A DNA stretch of 64,000 nt from Cordilura impudica (lineage: Eukaryota; Arthropoda; Insecta; Diptera; Scathophagidae). Positions 46,900 to 59,351 of this stretch are shown here, one piece after another. The notes beneath the pieces are model-generated. The model was not told the DNA's origin. It did not search any database and was given only the letters and a program-made list of their open reading frames with translations. Positions within the stretch are counted from its first letter, which is position 1. Every line of letters begins with the position of its first letter. The position numbers and the translations under genes were made by a program. The DNA lies in assembly GCA_963682025.1 (NCBI GenBank), contig OY821519.1, positions 196,820,920 through 196,884,919 of the forward strand, given 5' to 3'.

Positions 46900-48297
46900 C
46901 ATTAGGGTGGCCATAAATAAAAAAAGTGTTCAAACTCTCGGTCAAACCCCCTAGAAATATGCGGACAGCAAAAAAACTGAGAAATGCAAAGTTTTGGGCC
47001 AATCAAAAAACATTTAGTCAACGTGATTGAAAATTTCAAGTGTGTCTTATTTAAGGAAAATATGACTTTTTCAGATTTTGCGCAAATTTCGTTCTATAGT
47101 TTAATTTTTCCGACAAGTTGTTATATCAATCGAGATCAGTATAAAATTATCCTTTCAAAAAGCTATAAAACTATAAAATCGAATAAAACCTCGCCAAGAA
47201 ATAGCAGATGCCCCAGACCACTTTTGAGCCAAAAAAAAAACTAGGTCATGAAATTTGATGACATTTTTCTCAACATTGAGAAATTGAATAAAGCCATAAT
47301 TTTTTTTGGTCTCTATACTTGTAAGGACTCAGATATGAGGTACCTGTTCTATTATCACGTTGCTAACCTATTGCGCATTGAGACCGAAAATGGTAAATTT
47401 TTTTGATAAAATTTTGAAAACTCTTTTTCAAGTTTTAAAAAATTGTCATAAACAAAATTTAAAAAAATGGATCTGGCATCTTAAGCTTTTGTTACGTATA
47501 TATTGTAGATAAGCTGTGTGAATTTTTGAGTAAATCCCTATTCCATAATTTTTTTTACAAGGAGTTTATTTTTGCAGATTTGGAGAAAAATGGGATTTTT
47601 GTAAAATATTCTGTAAATGTACTCTTTCCAAATACTTTGAATCAAAAATTGACCACTTTTCTACTTTTAAATGTTATGTTTTATCTTAATGACCTAGGCT
47701 TTCGGAAAAAAATAATATGACCCCATTAACCCTTTTGGAATTGGGATCTCATATGTCCCCAAGCTAATAAAAGACTATTTACCCAAAAAATTCAATATTT
47801 TGTAAGTGCTGTTGAATTTTAAATGCGACACTTAAAATGTAATAACGAAATGTGTAGAACATCCGCTCCTCAAGTTTGGAATAAATCCGAGAACGCTAAC
47901 CCATTAACTGCAAGGGCCACTTTGGGGTTTAAGATATTTTTAAATAAAAATTATCGAAAACCAGTTTTTCTATTAAACTCGGTGAAACAACTATTTAGAA
48001 TTTAAGAAAAGTTATTCGGTTAATTTTTATTTATTTAACCCTTTAGTGCTCCGGGGTTCAAAAAAATCCATTGTGATATATCTTTGGAGCCATTATCTGC
48101 TTTTTGCTCGCAAATATAAATTAAAACAATTAAAACAATTTTGTTATAAAATTATTTTATGTATAAAATTATCCATATTTTTCTAAATAAAATATGACCC
48201 AAAAAAATAATGACCCAAATAATCTAGAAAAAACCAAATTAAAAAATAACTGCATTCTTCGCATTCTTTGCAGACGAACTTGTTTTCTTAGTATTTA

Positions 48298-48750
48298 TTG
48301 CTTGGTGCAATTTGTTTGTACTGGGATGGAAAGCTGTTACCAGCTCTTATTGGGAATGAAAAAATTTACAGACTTCCAGTCATAATTTCATGTGGGCGTA
48401 CGGATCAACTACTTGAAGTGCCGGCACTTAAAAATGGAACTGGCAGAGAGCAGGCATCTGCTGTATGTAAAGCTATAGTTGAATGGGGACTTCAAGATCA
48501 ACTTGGTATTCGATACAACTGCCGTAAAAAAGGCCGTTTTAATTGAACCTGTACGACTATTGAACACAGTCTTCAAAAGCAGTTTCTTTGGCTATCTTGC
48601 CGTCACCACATTTTGGAAGTCGTATTAAAAATTGCCTTTGAAGTTAAGATGAACAAAACCAAAAGCCCAAATATAAAAATATTTGAGCAATTTAAAAATA
48701 AATGGGGAAATACAAACCAAAATAATTATCAGTCTGGAATGGAAGATAAT
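48298..48750 (+). pseudogene. Uncharacterised DNA-transposon transposase, N-terminal half
   Basis: Blocks are LYWDGKLLPALIGNEKIYRL followed by PVIISC, LLEVPALKNGTGREQASAV, then in another frame VFDTTA, and in a third FLWLSCRHHILEVVLKIAFE and FEQFKNKWG. The FDTT and C-R-H-H-I-x-E motifs are familiar from a large arthropod family of transposase-like proteins with an RNase H-type core; the Asp of FDTT is a probable catalytic residue. Several frameshifts and a TGA at 48543-48545 break it. The protein continues after the inserted retroelement at about 50812. Confidence 0.7.
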
Positions 48751-48754
48751 GATG

Positions 48755-50811
48755 TCAATGAATGCCGATGAATTTAAGAAAAGATGTTCAAAATAATTAT
48801 ATTGTAGAAGAACAAGATCAAATGATGGATACCATCGTATGTTTTTTAGAGTCAGTTCATGCTCAAAAGGAGCAAGAAAATATTATACACTCTCAAGTTA
48901 CTGACATATTCTATAGTTTTCTACAAACAAGGTCATTATTTGTGAGTAACCAAACCACTTTCATTAATTTTAGCGATTCCTTTTTATCAGATAATATAGA
49001 TGAATCACACACCCATGGTTACTTCTTAACGAAGAACAATATAGAATATAACTTCCGCAAACTAAGAAATAAATTATCTTCTGGGATCGACAATATACCA
49101 AATATAGTACTAAAGAATATTCCTTAAAATATGATAAATGATTATAGTAAACTATTTAATAATATGATTAATAATTCACATTTTCCAAATAAATGGAAAA
49201 CAGCAAAGGTTATTCTCCTGCCAAAAGGTACCGAATAATCCCAAAAATCTTCATCCAACAAGCTTATTGCCAAATATCAGCAAAGTGTTTGAAACTTGTA
49301 ATAAGTTTTGTAACGATAAAAATATTAAAAGTGAAAAACAATTTGGTTTAAATTATAGACATTCGCCTATTAATGCTATAAATAAACTTACTTCTGATAT
49401 TAATTGGAATTGGAATAAAAAGCTTTGTACAGGCGCTTGCCTCATTGACATGGAAAAAGCATTTGATAGTGTATGGATTCCTGGACTAATATACAAGTTA
49501 TTTCAATGCTAATTTCCATTAAATCAAATTATTTTGTCACCAAAACATAAAAAGCAATAAAATGTTCCCGAGTTTTAACGGTTTACAACAAGGAACCGTA
49601 AACTCTCCCATTCTCTTTAACTTATACATACTTGATCTACTAAACGAGGCCGAAAACATAATTTCATTTGCTGATGATATTATTATATATCATGCAGATA
49701 ACAAAATCGAAAATATTGATTTAAATCTTCAACAACTCTATAATTTATTTGAACAATACACTATAAACTGGAATATGAAGATAAATGCACAAAAATGTGA
49801 AACAATCCTTTTTAGACCACCAGTTGAAAAATGTAATTATAACATAAGGAAAAATTGGAAACAGTTTGGAATTAAATCTAATGCGTCTAACTGTAAAATT
49901 TCAAATAAGGATATTATAAAATATTAAGGTATTTACTTAGACAAATTTTTACACTTTAATCAACATATTAACGAAATACTTGCAAAAGCAAGAAAAGCCT
50001 TCTTCTTACACAGACCATTATTTTATTCTAAATACTTAAAACATAGAGTTAAAACAATAATGTACCTGACCCTTATTAGACCTGTAGTAACATATGGTTG
50101 TCCAATCTGGTTCAATGTATCGCCCTCATACATGGAAAGATTAAAAGCTTTGAGAGAAAATGTTTAAGAGCATGTACATCTTTGTGTAGATCTCCAGAAA
50201 GTAAATCGATAACTTTATCATAAACCTGATTAGAAATAATGTTCTAAGATGCACACAATGTTTAGAAAATAGTTTTATAATGGCTCCTTATTATACAAAT
50301 GATTAATATATAATTGTTTTCCTACAGAAGCTTTTGTGTACCTTGATAAAAAGCATTTTATATAGAACGAACTCGGCATCCCTATTTTTTATCATAATTA
50401 TAGACGAGCCAATATAAAAGCAGTGAAGTGCGATTTGGAAAATTTAAATATTAAATTTGATACAAGTATATCTGCAAAAGATTTAATTTCTTTACAAAAA
50501 TCAAGAACCAAAAAATTTTGGTGGCTATGGGAATAAATATTATAATCTTCCTCCTTTTTACCTCTTGATTTTAACTTTTTAACCTTGCTTAAATATAAAA
50601 GCAATGTTTTTTTTTAAACTTTCCATTGCATTAAAAATTAATTATATATTTATCTTGTGAAACAAGATAATCCTTTACTTATTTGTTAAAAGCAATTATT
50701 ATCATATTAATAATGCTAGAGTACTCGATCATGAGATATTGTATTCTTTTTTATATTATTATTGTTATTGTTAACTAGTGTTTATTATAGTTTAATTAAA
50801 AAAAAAATATT
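48755..50811 (+). mobile_element. Non-LTR retroelement inserted in the transposase
   Basis: The insert carries the ORF2 linker and reverse transcriptase only and ends in an A run (50800-50809) directly before the transposase resumes. RT blocks are KLSSGIDNIPNIVLKNIP, SEKQFGLNYRHSPINAI, CLIDMEKAFDSVW, GLQQGTVNSPILFNLYILDL and SFADDIIIYH (FADD codons 49667-49678), then YLDKFLHFNQHINEILAKAR and LTLIRPVVTYGCPIWF. The Gln-Gly-Thr-Val form of the PQGS motif separates it from the jockey, CR1-like and RT-E elements here. It is 5'-truncated. Stops and frameshifts occur near 49125, 49230, 49512, 49925 and 50165. Confidence 0.75.
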
Positions 50812-51674
50812 TAACAGCAGATAAAGATAAAATAATTGAATTTGTGAACGATGCGATCAAAACTAAACAGCCAAGAGATGATTACAGGGAGTTTCTTGCG
50901 CTAACACTATTATTTCTTGGCGAGACTCCACCTATTCGCAATGCAGCTTTTCGCGCCCCTGGAGCTGTTTACCACGTGAGATGGATGGCAAAAACCATGA
51001 ATTTTATTTGGCAGTAAAAGAGGGGAAAGCTTTACGTAATATATGTATTTTTATTGTTTCAATATATATATGCCTCTTCTGCTGCCCAAGCACCATGCAA
51101 AGATTTCCAGCTTTAGAAAAAACTGGATTCTTTAAAAAAAAACGATGCTGATATATCTCAAGTTGCATTATACAAATTTTAAAACCACTTATGGTACCTG
51201 ATTCCAGAATGTGTGGCTTTAGCATTTTTTGATAACAATGTTTCTTTTGAGTCAAAAAAAGAGATGGTGAAGGCATTGAGTCGTGAGGCTTTAGACGAAG
51301 ACGTAAAACGCGCCTCAATTCAAAATTTAAATATTATGGAGGTTATCGAAAGCGGAATTGATCAGTGCATTTCTTCTGAGACAAACAATTTTTTTCTTCG
51401 CTTTAAAATTAATACAGCATTTTTGAAAAATGATCCAACTTCATGGCCTGCGGATAATAATTTTAAAACTGCTCTTCAAATTGTTAATGACATTAACGTG
51501 GTAAACGATACAGCTGAACGAGCGGTGAAATTGATGCAAGACTACAACCCAATGCTCACAAAAGACGAGGAACAAAAACAATATATATTGCAAGTAGTCA
51601 AAAACTATCAAAAAACAATTTGCTATGAGCACGAAGGAGATTATATCTCAAAACTTTTTATAATTAAATATTAA
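50812..51674 (+). pseudogene. Uncharacterised DNA-transposon transposase, C-terminal half
   Basis: Blocks are DKIIEFVNDAIKTKQPRDDY followed by REFLALTLLFLGETPP, FRAPGAVYHVRWMAKTM, and after a frameshift ECVALAFFDNNVSFESKKEM. The clean frame 51213-51674 ends with DPTSWPADNNFKTALQIVND, AERAVKLMQDYN and TKDEEQKQYILQVVKNYQK. These match in order the C-terminal half of the same family and complete the protein that stops near 48750. The AERxV...YN...TKDEEQ segment is the best preserved and may carry the last catalytic acidic residue, although I cannot assign it. Confidence 0.7.
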
Positions 51675-51990
51675 TCTTAAAGAAAACTAATACAGAGCAA
51701 CATTGTTCACCGGATATAGCCCTAGAATATTTGTGAATAAGGCTTTTCTCTAAAATAAATATTACTGAAGTTATGAACAATTAAAGCGATCCATAGTGAG
51801 AAAAATAGCATTTTTAGCAAACTTTGTGGGCTCAAGACACGCCCAATAATTACGAAAATGATCTAAAATTTTTTATATATTTTTTTTTCTAATTTAGAAT
51901 CAATCTAAGGCTTTTTCCAAGTGAAAATACGAAAAAAAAGTTGTCCATATAACTTACGGTCACACTAATGTATATATTTTATTAATATTT

Positions 51991-54900
51991 TTATACCCTA
52001 TACCACTTTGTGGTTTGGGTATAATGACTTTGTGCTGCTGTTTGTAACAACCAAAAATATTTGACCTACACCCATCTTTAATTATACCGATCGAATCAGA
52101 ATCACTATCTGATTCGATTTAACGATGTCCGTCCGTCCGTCCGTCTGTGTGTCCATGTAAAGCTTGTAATCAAACTGCAGGTCACAAATATAAATATATT
52201 TTGATGAAATTTGGCATTTAATCTTCTATCGGCCACGGGATGAATGCTATTGAAATTGGTAAGAATCGCTCCATGTTCAGACCTAGCCCCCATACAAATA
52301 ACCCCTATGTAATCAACATATATTGCCATAAGATCGAAATTATCATACAAATCTTAGTCAAATTGGGTTTGTATGTATATATTACATCCATTAATCAGTA
52401 GTCCAAAAATGCTCACTATTGGACAACTCTTAGTCATAGGCCCCATATAGAGCTGCTTCCCTATCTTCACTTAAATCTACCAAAAAAGAAATATATTGCA
52501 CTGATTTTTCTCAAATTTTGTTTGTATATATTTTTGCAAAATGCAAGAGACTTTACCAAATATGGTCAGGATCAGTCCATTTTTGGGCCTAGTCCACATA
52601 TAGATATAGCATCCGATATGAACTTTTTCATATCTGCAGCCGAAAAAATTAATAAAAATCCCACTCAAATTTGGTTTATGCTTATTTTCTATATCCAGTT
52701 AGTTGTTAGTGTTTTTATTTTTATTTTTTTTGTAATTCATCTTTATATATTGAATCTTAAGTTTGTGAAGTAACAATAAGTTATTCAAATCTTAAAACTA
52801 AATCTTAAATATTAAATCAAGCCAGTGCCAGACAAAATTTAATTTATTCTATATACATATGTAATCTAATGATAAAAATGAAAAAATATATCAATCCATT
52901 TTTCATCCAATTAGATCAGCAGTCTCCCTCCTTCTTAAGCGTTGGTGGATACGATTGTTGATTAAGTTACGTGGATTCGGATGAGACTCTAGCTTTTCCA
53001 AATAGTTTGCGCTACATCTAGTGATTTTGTACTTTACTAGAGAAACATTTAAGTCTCTGTGCAAATGTGAGTTTCTTACGTACCATGGTGCGCCTGTAAT
53101 CATTCTCAAAATCTTGTTTTGGAATCTTTGTATTATTTCTGTGTTTGAAGCTGAGGATATTCCCCATAACTGTATACCATAGCACCAAGTGGAATCGAGT
53201 TATAAATCAAGGGCTTACAATTGAGACTTAATTTTGAGTTCCTGCCAATTAGCCATGTGAATTTGACTATTTTCAATTTTATTTGTGTCAATTTAGCGTC
53301 TATTCGGCTTTTCCAGGTAAGTCGGCTATCAAGATGTAGTCCGAGATATTTAACAGAAGAATGTTGAGGTTTAGGCTGGTTTCTAATTCGAGTTTGAGGG
53401 CAAGTCTCCCTTCTTAGGGTAAAATATATATTGATACATTTTTGTTCATTTACTTTAATCTTTCACATATCTAGCCAATCCGCCAACTGTTCAATATGAC
53501 CCTGTAAAAAAAGAGATGCTGTTGAGGGGTTTTCGTGTACGCTTAAAATTGCAGTATCATCCGCAAAAGTCGACGTAAGCATGTTTTCATTTGTTGCATG
53601 TTTGATGTGTAAAGGATATACAGAAGCAGGCCCAAGATACTGCCTTGTGGTACCCCAGCATGAATTGTCTGTGGAGGGCTCGCAAGGCTTTTCGCTCTTA
53701 TAGAGAATTTTCTATTAATTTTATAACTCTCCATTAGCTTATGTGTGTTCGGGAGCAACAACTTTTTAACTTTATTGAGGAGTTCCTCGTGCCAAACGCG
53801 GTCGAAGGCTTGCGACACGTCTATAAAAAGTGCAGAGCAGTACTTTTTGTCTTCAGCTCTTCTTATGGACCTTACAATTTTGTGAACTTGCTCGGTGGTG
53901 CTGTGTTTTCGTCTGAAACCAAATTGATGTGCTGGAATGACATTATTTTGATCTACGGATATTGTATGTTTGTTTACCAAAATTCTCTCGAATAATTTTG
54001 ACAAGTTGGACAGTAAACTTTTAGGTCTATACGAATCGACCTTTGTGTGATCTTTATCTGGTTAAGTATCATTGTAACGAGTGAAACTTTCCGTTCTGGG
54101 GGAAAATGTTCAAGGCGTATTATAGCATTAAAAATAGATAGAATTATTCTTATTGCTATTCGGGGTAGCTCCAAAAGTATTTTATTACTAATCCCATCGA
54201 TCCCCGATGCTTATATGAGTTTAAATACACAAAAGCCTTTTCGACCTCTCGAATCTCAAAACGAAGGGACATTGCTCTATGCTGTGAAGTAACAGGTGGC
54301 AACTCATCCATAGAATTAGGGGGTTATATTTAGAGTAAAAACTTTCTTTAGGTGTTCCACAAACATATCTCCCTTCTCTTTGTCATTCCTAGCCCATCCT
54401 CCACTTTCCTTTCCTAGAGGAGACTTACATATAACAGGTCTTTTAAGATTTTTTGTAGCGCGCCACAAAGATTAATCAGTTATTTCTGTTGGATCCAGTT
54501 TTAAAAGATAACTATTCAATTTAGCGTTTCTTTGTGTTTCAAGCAGTTTCCGTAGGTTTTTCGTGCATTCTTTCAATTGTTGCTTAAGTTGAGGAGATCT
54601 GAGCAGTTACCACTCTCTTCAAATTCTTCTTTTTTCACCTAATAGCTTTTCAATATCTACAGAAGTAGTTCTATATGAATTTGGTTGACGAGTAGGTTTA
54701 GTAGCAAGTTGAGCAGCTAGTTTGAGATTTCGCTCGAAGCTAAGAATCGATAGGTCAATATCATCTGGTGTTCTTAGCGGAAACTTTCTGTGTAATGGGT
54801 ATTAAGAAACTTTTTGTACTTTAGCCAATCAATATCACTTAAAAGCGTTAAATCACTACATGGGGACACAATTTTTTGCGGTTTAAAATAGTAACAATAT

Positions 54901-55545
54901 AGGGTGTGTGGTCATGTACAAGTTCTTTTGCGATGTTCTTCGTTAATCCGAAATCGATCAAATCGGGTATTTTTTGACCATCTGTTGGCCAGTACGTTGG
55001 TTCTCCGCTTGAGACCACATCCATATCCATTTTAGAAATTGTGTTGAACAAAACACGACCCTTCGGGGAAATAAGCGGTGACCCCCAGAATGTATGCTTC
55101 GCATTAAAATCGTCAGCAACTATGAAACGAGGACCTAGTGATTAAAAAAAACTTGTATATTGGTTTTCTAATATAGAAAACCTTGGGGGAGAATATACTG
55201 ATGAAATCACTAGGCTGTCTCCAAGTTCTTCAAAGCAAATAGTAGTAGCTGGAAGGTAGTTTTCACAATGATCACACATTAAATAATGTTTTAATCTGGA
55301 TTTAATTAATATATCTCAGCCACCACATGCTTTACCTCTTGGATCCTTAGTATCATACAAGATGTATCCGCACAGTGAAAAGAGACTCCTACGATTCAAG
55401 TCAGTTTCAGGGTCAAGCAAAATATCAATTTGATTGTCTCTAAGAAATTGATCAAGTTCGTCTTTATGTTTTTTATGTTTTAATTTTGAAATAAAAAACA
55501 TTGGCAGGTCATTCGGTCTAGCACGACTTTAATTTTCTTACTTGT
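51991..55545 (+). mobile_element. CF1 copy 8, split by a decayed jockey element
   Basis: The 5' part runs from ttataccctataccactttg (51991) to about 52705, where the block tccagttagttg breaks off. The 3' terminus reappears at 55513-55545 as tcggtctagcacgac followed by tttaattttcttacttgttt, a mutated hairpin plus tail. About 60 bp that lie between these points in other copies, including the 3' subterminal repeat, are missing. The insertion was therefore accompanied by a target deletion or later loss. Confidence 0.7.
52706..55512 (-). pseudogene. Jockey-clade ORF2 relic, 5'-truncated
   Basis: The T-rich run at 52713-52733 marks the 3' poly-A end on the minus strand. Reading upstream to downstream: FLRDNQIDILLDPETDL (endonuclease; SETH altered to PETD), EPTYWPTDGQKIPDLIDFG, HDHTPYIVTI, HQFGFRRKHSTTEQVHKI, LFIDVSQAFDRVWHEELL, AGVPQGSILGLLLYILYTS, and the C-terminal MRMITGAPWYVRNSHLHRDL. 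The active-site YADD cannot be read because the frame is lost after YTS. The copy is related to the jockey element at 6636-10890 but is a different and more decayed family member. ORF1 is absent; the truncation lies at the endonuclease N-terminus (about 55501). Confidence 0.8.
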
Positions 55546-55803
55546 TTTTGATGTTGCGAAATGAGATTTTCATGAAAATTTAAATAATTCTACTTTTTCA
55601 TTATTTTTATTTTCTAATACTTCTGCGGACTTGACTACTGCTAATAAATCTACTAAATATGATGTTTTTGATTGTTCAAAATGGTGTAAAGTGTTCTGAG
55701 TGTTCTGTGACTGAGTCTGAATTTTAAGTCGTCGTTTGAAAGGTTTATACCGCTGTTTTCTTTCCCAATCGTCACCTTTTTTTTTGAAGCAAAAAACGGT
55801 TAA

Positions 55804-58666
55804 CCCTTATACGCGCACTGTATCTTTTAAGATACTACCGAAAAAAAAATTCCTACAATTCCAATTTGGACCAAGTTTAATAAAAATAAATTTTAGGCAT
55901 TTAAAACATCATAAGTCAATATTAAAAAAATGATGCCTTTAAGAAAGACTTCAGCGCATGCGATTTATTTGCAGTCAAAGATAAAAATTAAATTTTGTAA
56001 AAAATAAAAAAATTTGGTAATTGGATGTTACATAATATTAAGCGAGGATATATAAGGGATAAAAAAAAATTCAGGATAGTGTAAAAATATTTCATTAAGC
56101 GTAAAAAGTGTTTACAAAAGCTTTTTGTTTAAAAATTTGGCTGCAGAGCGTTATTTAATGGTTGTATCTTTAAAGATACAGTGCGCACTCATCAACAAAC
56201 TACATATTCGTTTTTATTTGAATCATGTTCTGTGTTACGGTGCAAGTTTATTTATACTTTATGCTTTGAACAAGCAGGTTCTACGTTCGGAGTCTTGCCT
56301 TGTTTACATGATAAATTATTTTTAGTGTTTTAATAAACGACAGTTCAATTTAATTGATTTTATAATTTAGAACCAAGAATTTTTAAGTCATGTCAGGATT
56401 TAAAAAGTTTGATGGAGTCAATATGACTGACGAGGAAGTTTGTGAATTACTGTGCAATAGTGAGGGTATTACTTACGATAGTATGGACAGCAGTGACTCG
56501 GATGAGGATGACATGCAAGTTACACATTCATGTAAAAAGAAACCAGAGCTCCAAGGAGCTACTAGAATGCTATTGATTCAGAATGACGATAACATAGAAA
56601 CTGATAGTGAGGATGAAATTAATATTGAAGGATCTATACATGATTCTTTCATACAAATGGTAAATGATGATAATTATCATGACGTTCCGGTCCGATATGA
56701 ACCACTAGATTTAACACCTTCTATTTCTAATGCAAAGACATATATGACTTACGGCCCGACAAATATTTGGAATACTTTTTCTTCCGAGTTTAGTGGTGTT
56801 TATATAAATCCCAAGTCATCGGAATTTGATAAAGTTTTATGGAAAAAGGCACATCTTCAATTTGATTCTAACCAAGTTCAGTTTGGAGGCGATAGTGACC
56901 ATCCAGACGATATAAGAGCTTTACAAACGCCTTTTAAAGTTTGGTGTCATTTATTTCCAAAATCATTGGAGGAAGAAATTGTATCGAAACATTAAAAAAT
57001 ATTGGTGTAAATCAATCTTTTACTTTTACAGTGTCAGATCTACGAAAATTTATAGGCATTCTCTTTTACATGACGTATTACAAACTTCCAAATTCCAGAG
57101 ACTACTGGTCTTCAAACAGTCACCGAAGTGTTCGTATAATACAAGCCCAAATGCCTATGAAACGCTTTGAAAAAATTCGGGAGCTCCTACATTTTAATGA
57201 CAAAAGCAAAATGCCTGATCGAAATGATCCCAATCGTGACAGGCTTTATTTAATTCGGCCAGTTATCGATACCCTAAACATAACTTTTTCTACCGTACCG
57301 AAATTAAGCAGATTAAGTGTAGATGAGCAAATGTGCTCTACAAAAATCGGAAGTTATATGAAACAATATTTACCGAACAAACCTAAAAAAATGGGGCTTT
57401 AAATTGTTTGTACTGTGCGATACAATGGGATACGCCTATAAATTTGAACTCTATAGCGGAGCAACCGAAAAGTTGGCACAGAGTGAGCCAGATCTTCAAT
57501 CCTCGTAAGACTTCTTCGGGAAGAGCCCCGATACCAAACTTTGTGGTCTTCTTTGATAATTTTTATACAACAGTACTACTTATAGTATTTTTGCGCACAC
57601 AGGGAATTCTGGCTGTTGGTACTATCAGACGCAATAGAACAATGAATTGTAAGTTACCTGAATAAAAAACAATGATGAAATTCGAAAGAGTTGCAAGTCA
57701 GGAATTTGTTGCCAACATACACGGTATTGAGGTGACCACATTATCATGGAAAGACAATAGAATTGTCAATCTTATTTCGAACTATGTCGGTACTAAGCCC
57801 CCATTAGATATATATAATACTGAGAGTAAACCTTTAACAATTAAACGCTTTGACAAAAAGCAAAAATCTATCAAAAGTATTCCATGTCCACAAATTATTA
57901 AAGATTATAACTGTCACATGGGCGGAGTAGACTTGATGGACAGCTCAATAGGCCGGCATAAAATATCAATGAAAAGCGTGCAAGTGGACAATCAGAATAT
58001 TTTACAACCTTCTTGACATGACATGTGTAAATGCCTGAATTCTTTATAGAAGTATCAACAAGGATAAACCAGAATCTGAAATACGATTGGTGGATTTCAA
58101 GTTGGAAGTGGCTGATGCATTGTTTTCATATAACACAAAAACTGTTCCAGTAAGAGGACGTCCAAACTTAGAAAAACAGCCACTGGATTTCAATGGATAA
58201 AAAGGGGAGATGTAAGATGCCTAAATGCTCAGGTCAAACCAAAATGTTTTGTATGAAATGTAAGGTAAATTTGTGTGTGACAGCTGAAAAAAATTGCTTT
58301 TATGATTACCATAACTTTTAATTATTTTTATTAACTAATTTTTCTGATTTTTTGTTTTTATTATATGAATTTTATAAATATATTTTATTGCAAATTGAAT
58401 TTACTATGTTAGTTTAAATTTACTATTATTTTTATAAATAAAAATGCTTTTTAATACTTTTAATAATTAAAAAACCCGTATTTTACTTTGAAAACTAAAA
58501 TGTAGGATAGTGTGCATTGTATCTTTTAAGATACAACCGCTTTAAAAAAAAAATCATACTAAAAAAGTTAAAAAAAAAAAAACGTGGTACGCAGTTATTA
58601 TTTTTTTATAATTTCACATAGCATATATTTTTTTCACTAAAATTGCCGTTTTTGCGCATTTAAGGG
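55804..58666 (+). mobile_element. piggyBac-type transposon, full length with TTAA duplications
   Basis: TTAA at 55800-55803 and 58667-58670 flanks a 2863-bp element whose ends are CCCTTATACGCGC and, inverted, CCCTTAAATGCGC (11 of 13 matching). The motif GTATCTTTTAAGATAC, a near-palindrome, occurs beside the left end (55821-55836), inverted with one base fewer in the middle at 56164-56178, and beside the right end near 58519-58534, each time next to a GTGCGC or GTGTGC block. It contains a single transposase gene in the expected place. Both ends, the duplications and all catalytic Asp codons survive, so the insertion itself is complete. Confidence 0.9.
56390..58321 (+). pseudogene. piggyBac transposase (DDE_Tnp_1_7 type), frameshifted
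   Basis: The N-terminus (MSGFKKFDGVNMTDEEVCEL) is followed by an acidic region with SDSDEDD. The core reads FTVSDLRKFIGILFYMTYYK, MPMKRFEKIRELLHFND, LSVDEQM (first Asp at 57322), KWGFKLFVLCDTMGYAYKFE, FFDNFYTTV (second Asp at 57555) and MGGVDLMD (third Asp at 57930). The C-terminal cysteine-rich domain is KKGRCKMPKC, FCMKCKVNLC and NCFYDYH. Frameshifts lie near 56985, 57390, 57510, 57610, 57990 and 58190, so no product is expected. In active relatives the enzyme excises and inserts the element precisely at TTAA. The D-D-D triad and the Cys-rich domain, which binds the ends, are all preserved. Confidence 0.9.
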
Positions 58667-58670
58667 TTAA

Positions 58671-59305
58671 ATAAATTATTAAATCTGTTAATAAAATAAA
58701 CAATTGACAAAATGTACCTAAGATTTTTGGAAAATTTTTAAATTGGGTTTAGCCTTAAATCGGTTACCGCTATTCTAGAAATATTTTGGGAAAAATCTGT
58801 CCAGGTTAATCTCGGAGGGGCGAGTTAAATCTAATAAATCCATTAATTGTGTTACATAGATGTTTTCAAAATTTAAAAACAAAATACATACTAAAAGTGT
58901 AAAAAATAATACAAAATATTTGAGTGATCTAATGGATAAAATTGTAAGTATTAAAGCCTGGAATATGGTCTTAAAATTTAGATATTAACCATCAAAAATT
59001 TCTGGGAACAATCTATATATTAATACGTGGAGGTAAATTTTTAGTTCCCTTTTTAAGCAATAGTTCATATGGAGGACAATCTGAGAATGATAAAATCTGT
59101 CTTAAAAATATATTAAATTAAATAAAATAAAATATTTATAATAATTCGTTAATGCGAATGATTTAAATTATATATCAGACGCTCTGTGTAGAATTTTGAA
59201 TTGCTAAAATTGACTAACATACCTTTAGGATCATTCAAATATTCATAAATTTTTTATATATAGATCAAAAAATATTGGAAGCCAAAAATTGAATGAAAAA
59301 ATAAT
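58671..59305. other. No gene seen
   Basis: A+T-rich DNA right of the piggyBac element with no recognisable coding motif or repeat boundary. Confidence 0.45.
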
Positions 59306-59351
59306 ATTCCCTAGAATTTGCACTCGAATTTCGAGTGCTGGTCTATACTAG
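59306..59351 (+). mobile_element. Helitron 3' terminus
   Basis: A perfect 9-bp stem GCACTCGAA (59320-59328) pairs with TTCGAGTGC (59330-59338), and CTAG (59348-59351) lies nine bases after the stem, followed by T. This is the textbook Helitron 3' end and shares the stem sequence with HEL3 at 12739-12757 and 4711-4730. The sequence upstream does not match the HEL3 units, so it may be a different non-autonomous member of the same lineage. The 5' end was not found. Confidence 0.65.

Larger units (their letters stand above)
46900..51971 (+). mobile_element. DNA transposon with short inverted ends and broken transposase
   Basis: The ends are CATTAGGGTGGCC (46900-46912) and GGTCACACTAATG (51959-51971). 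The reverse complement of the second matches the first at 11 of 13 positions. The interior carries two halves of a transposase (48298-48750 and 50812-51674) separated by a non-LTR element. The region 46913-48290 holds long non-coding DNA with several A-rich tracts. The transposase belongs to a widespread but, as far as I know, functionally uncharacterised arthropod family. A target-site duplication is unclear because the flanks are TA-rich (tgtatat on both sides). Confidence 0.65.
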
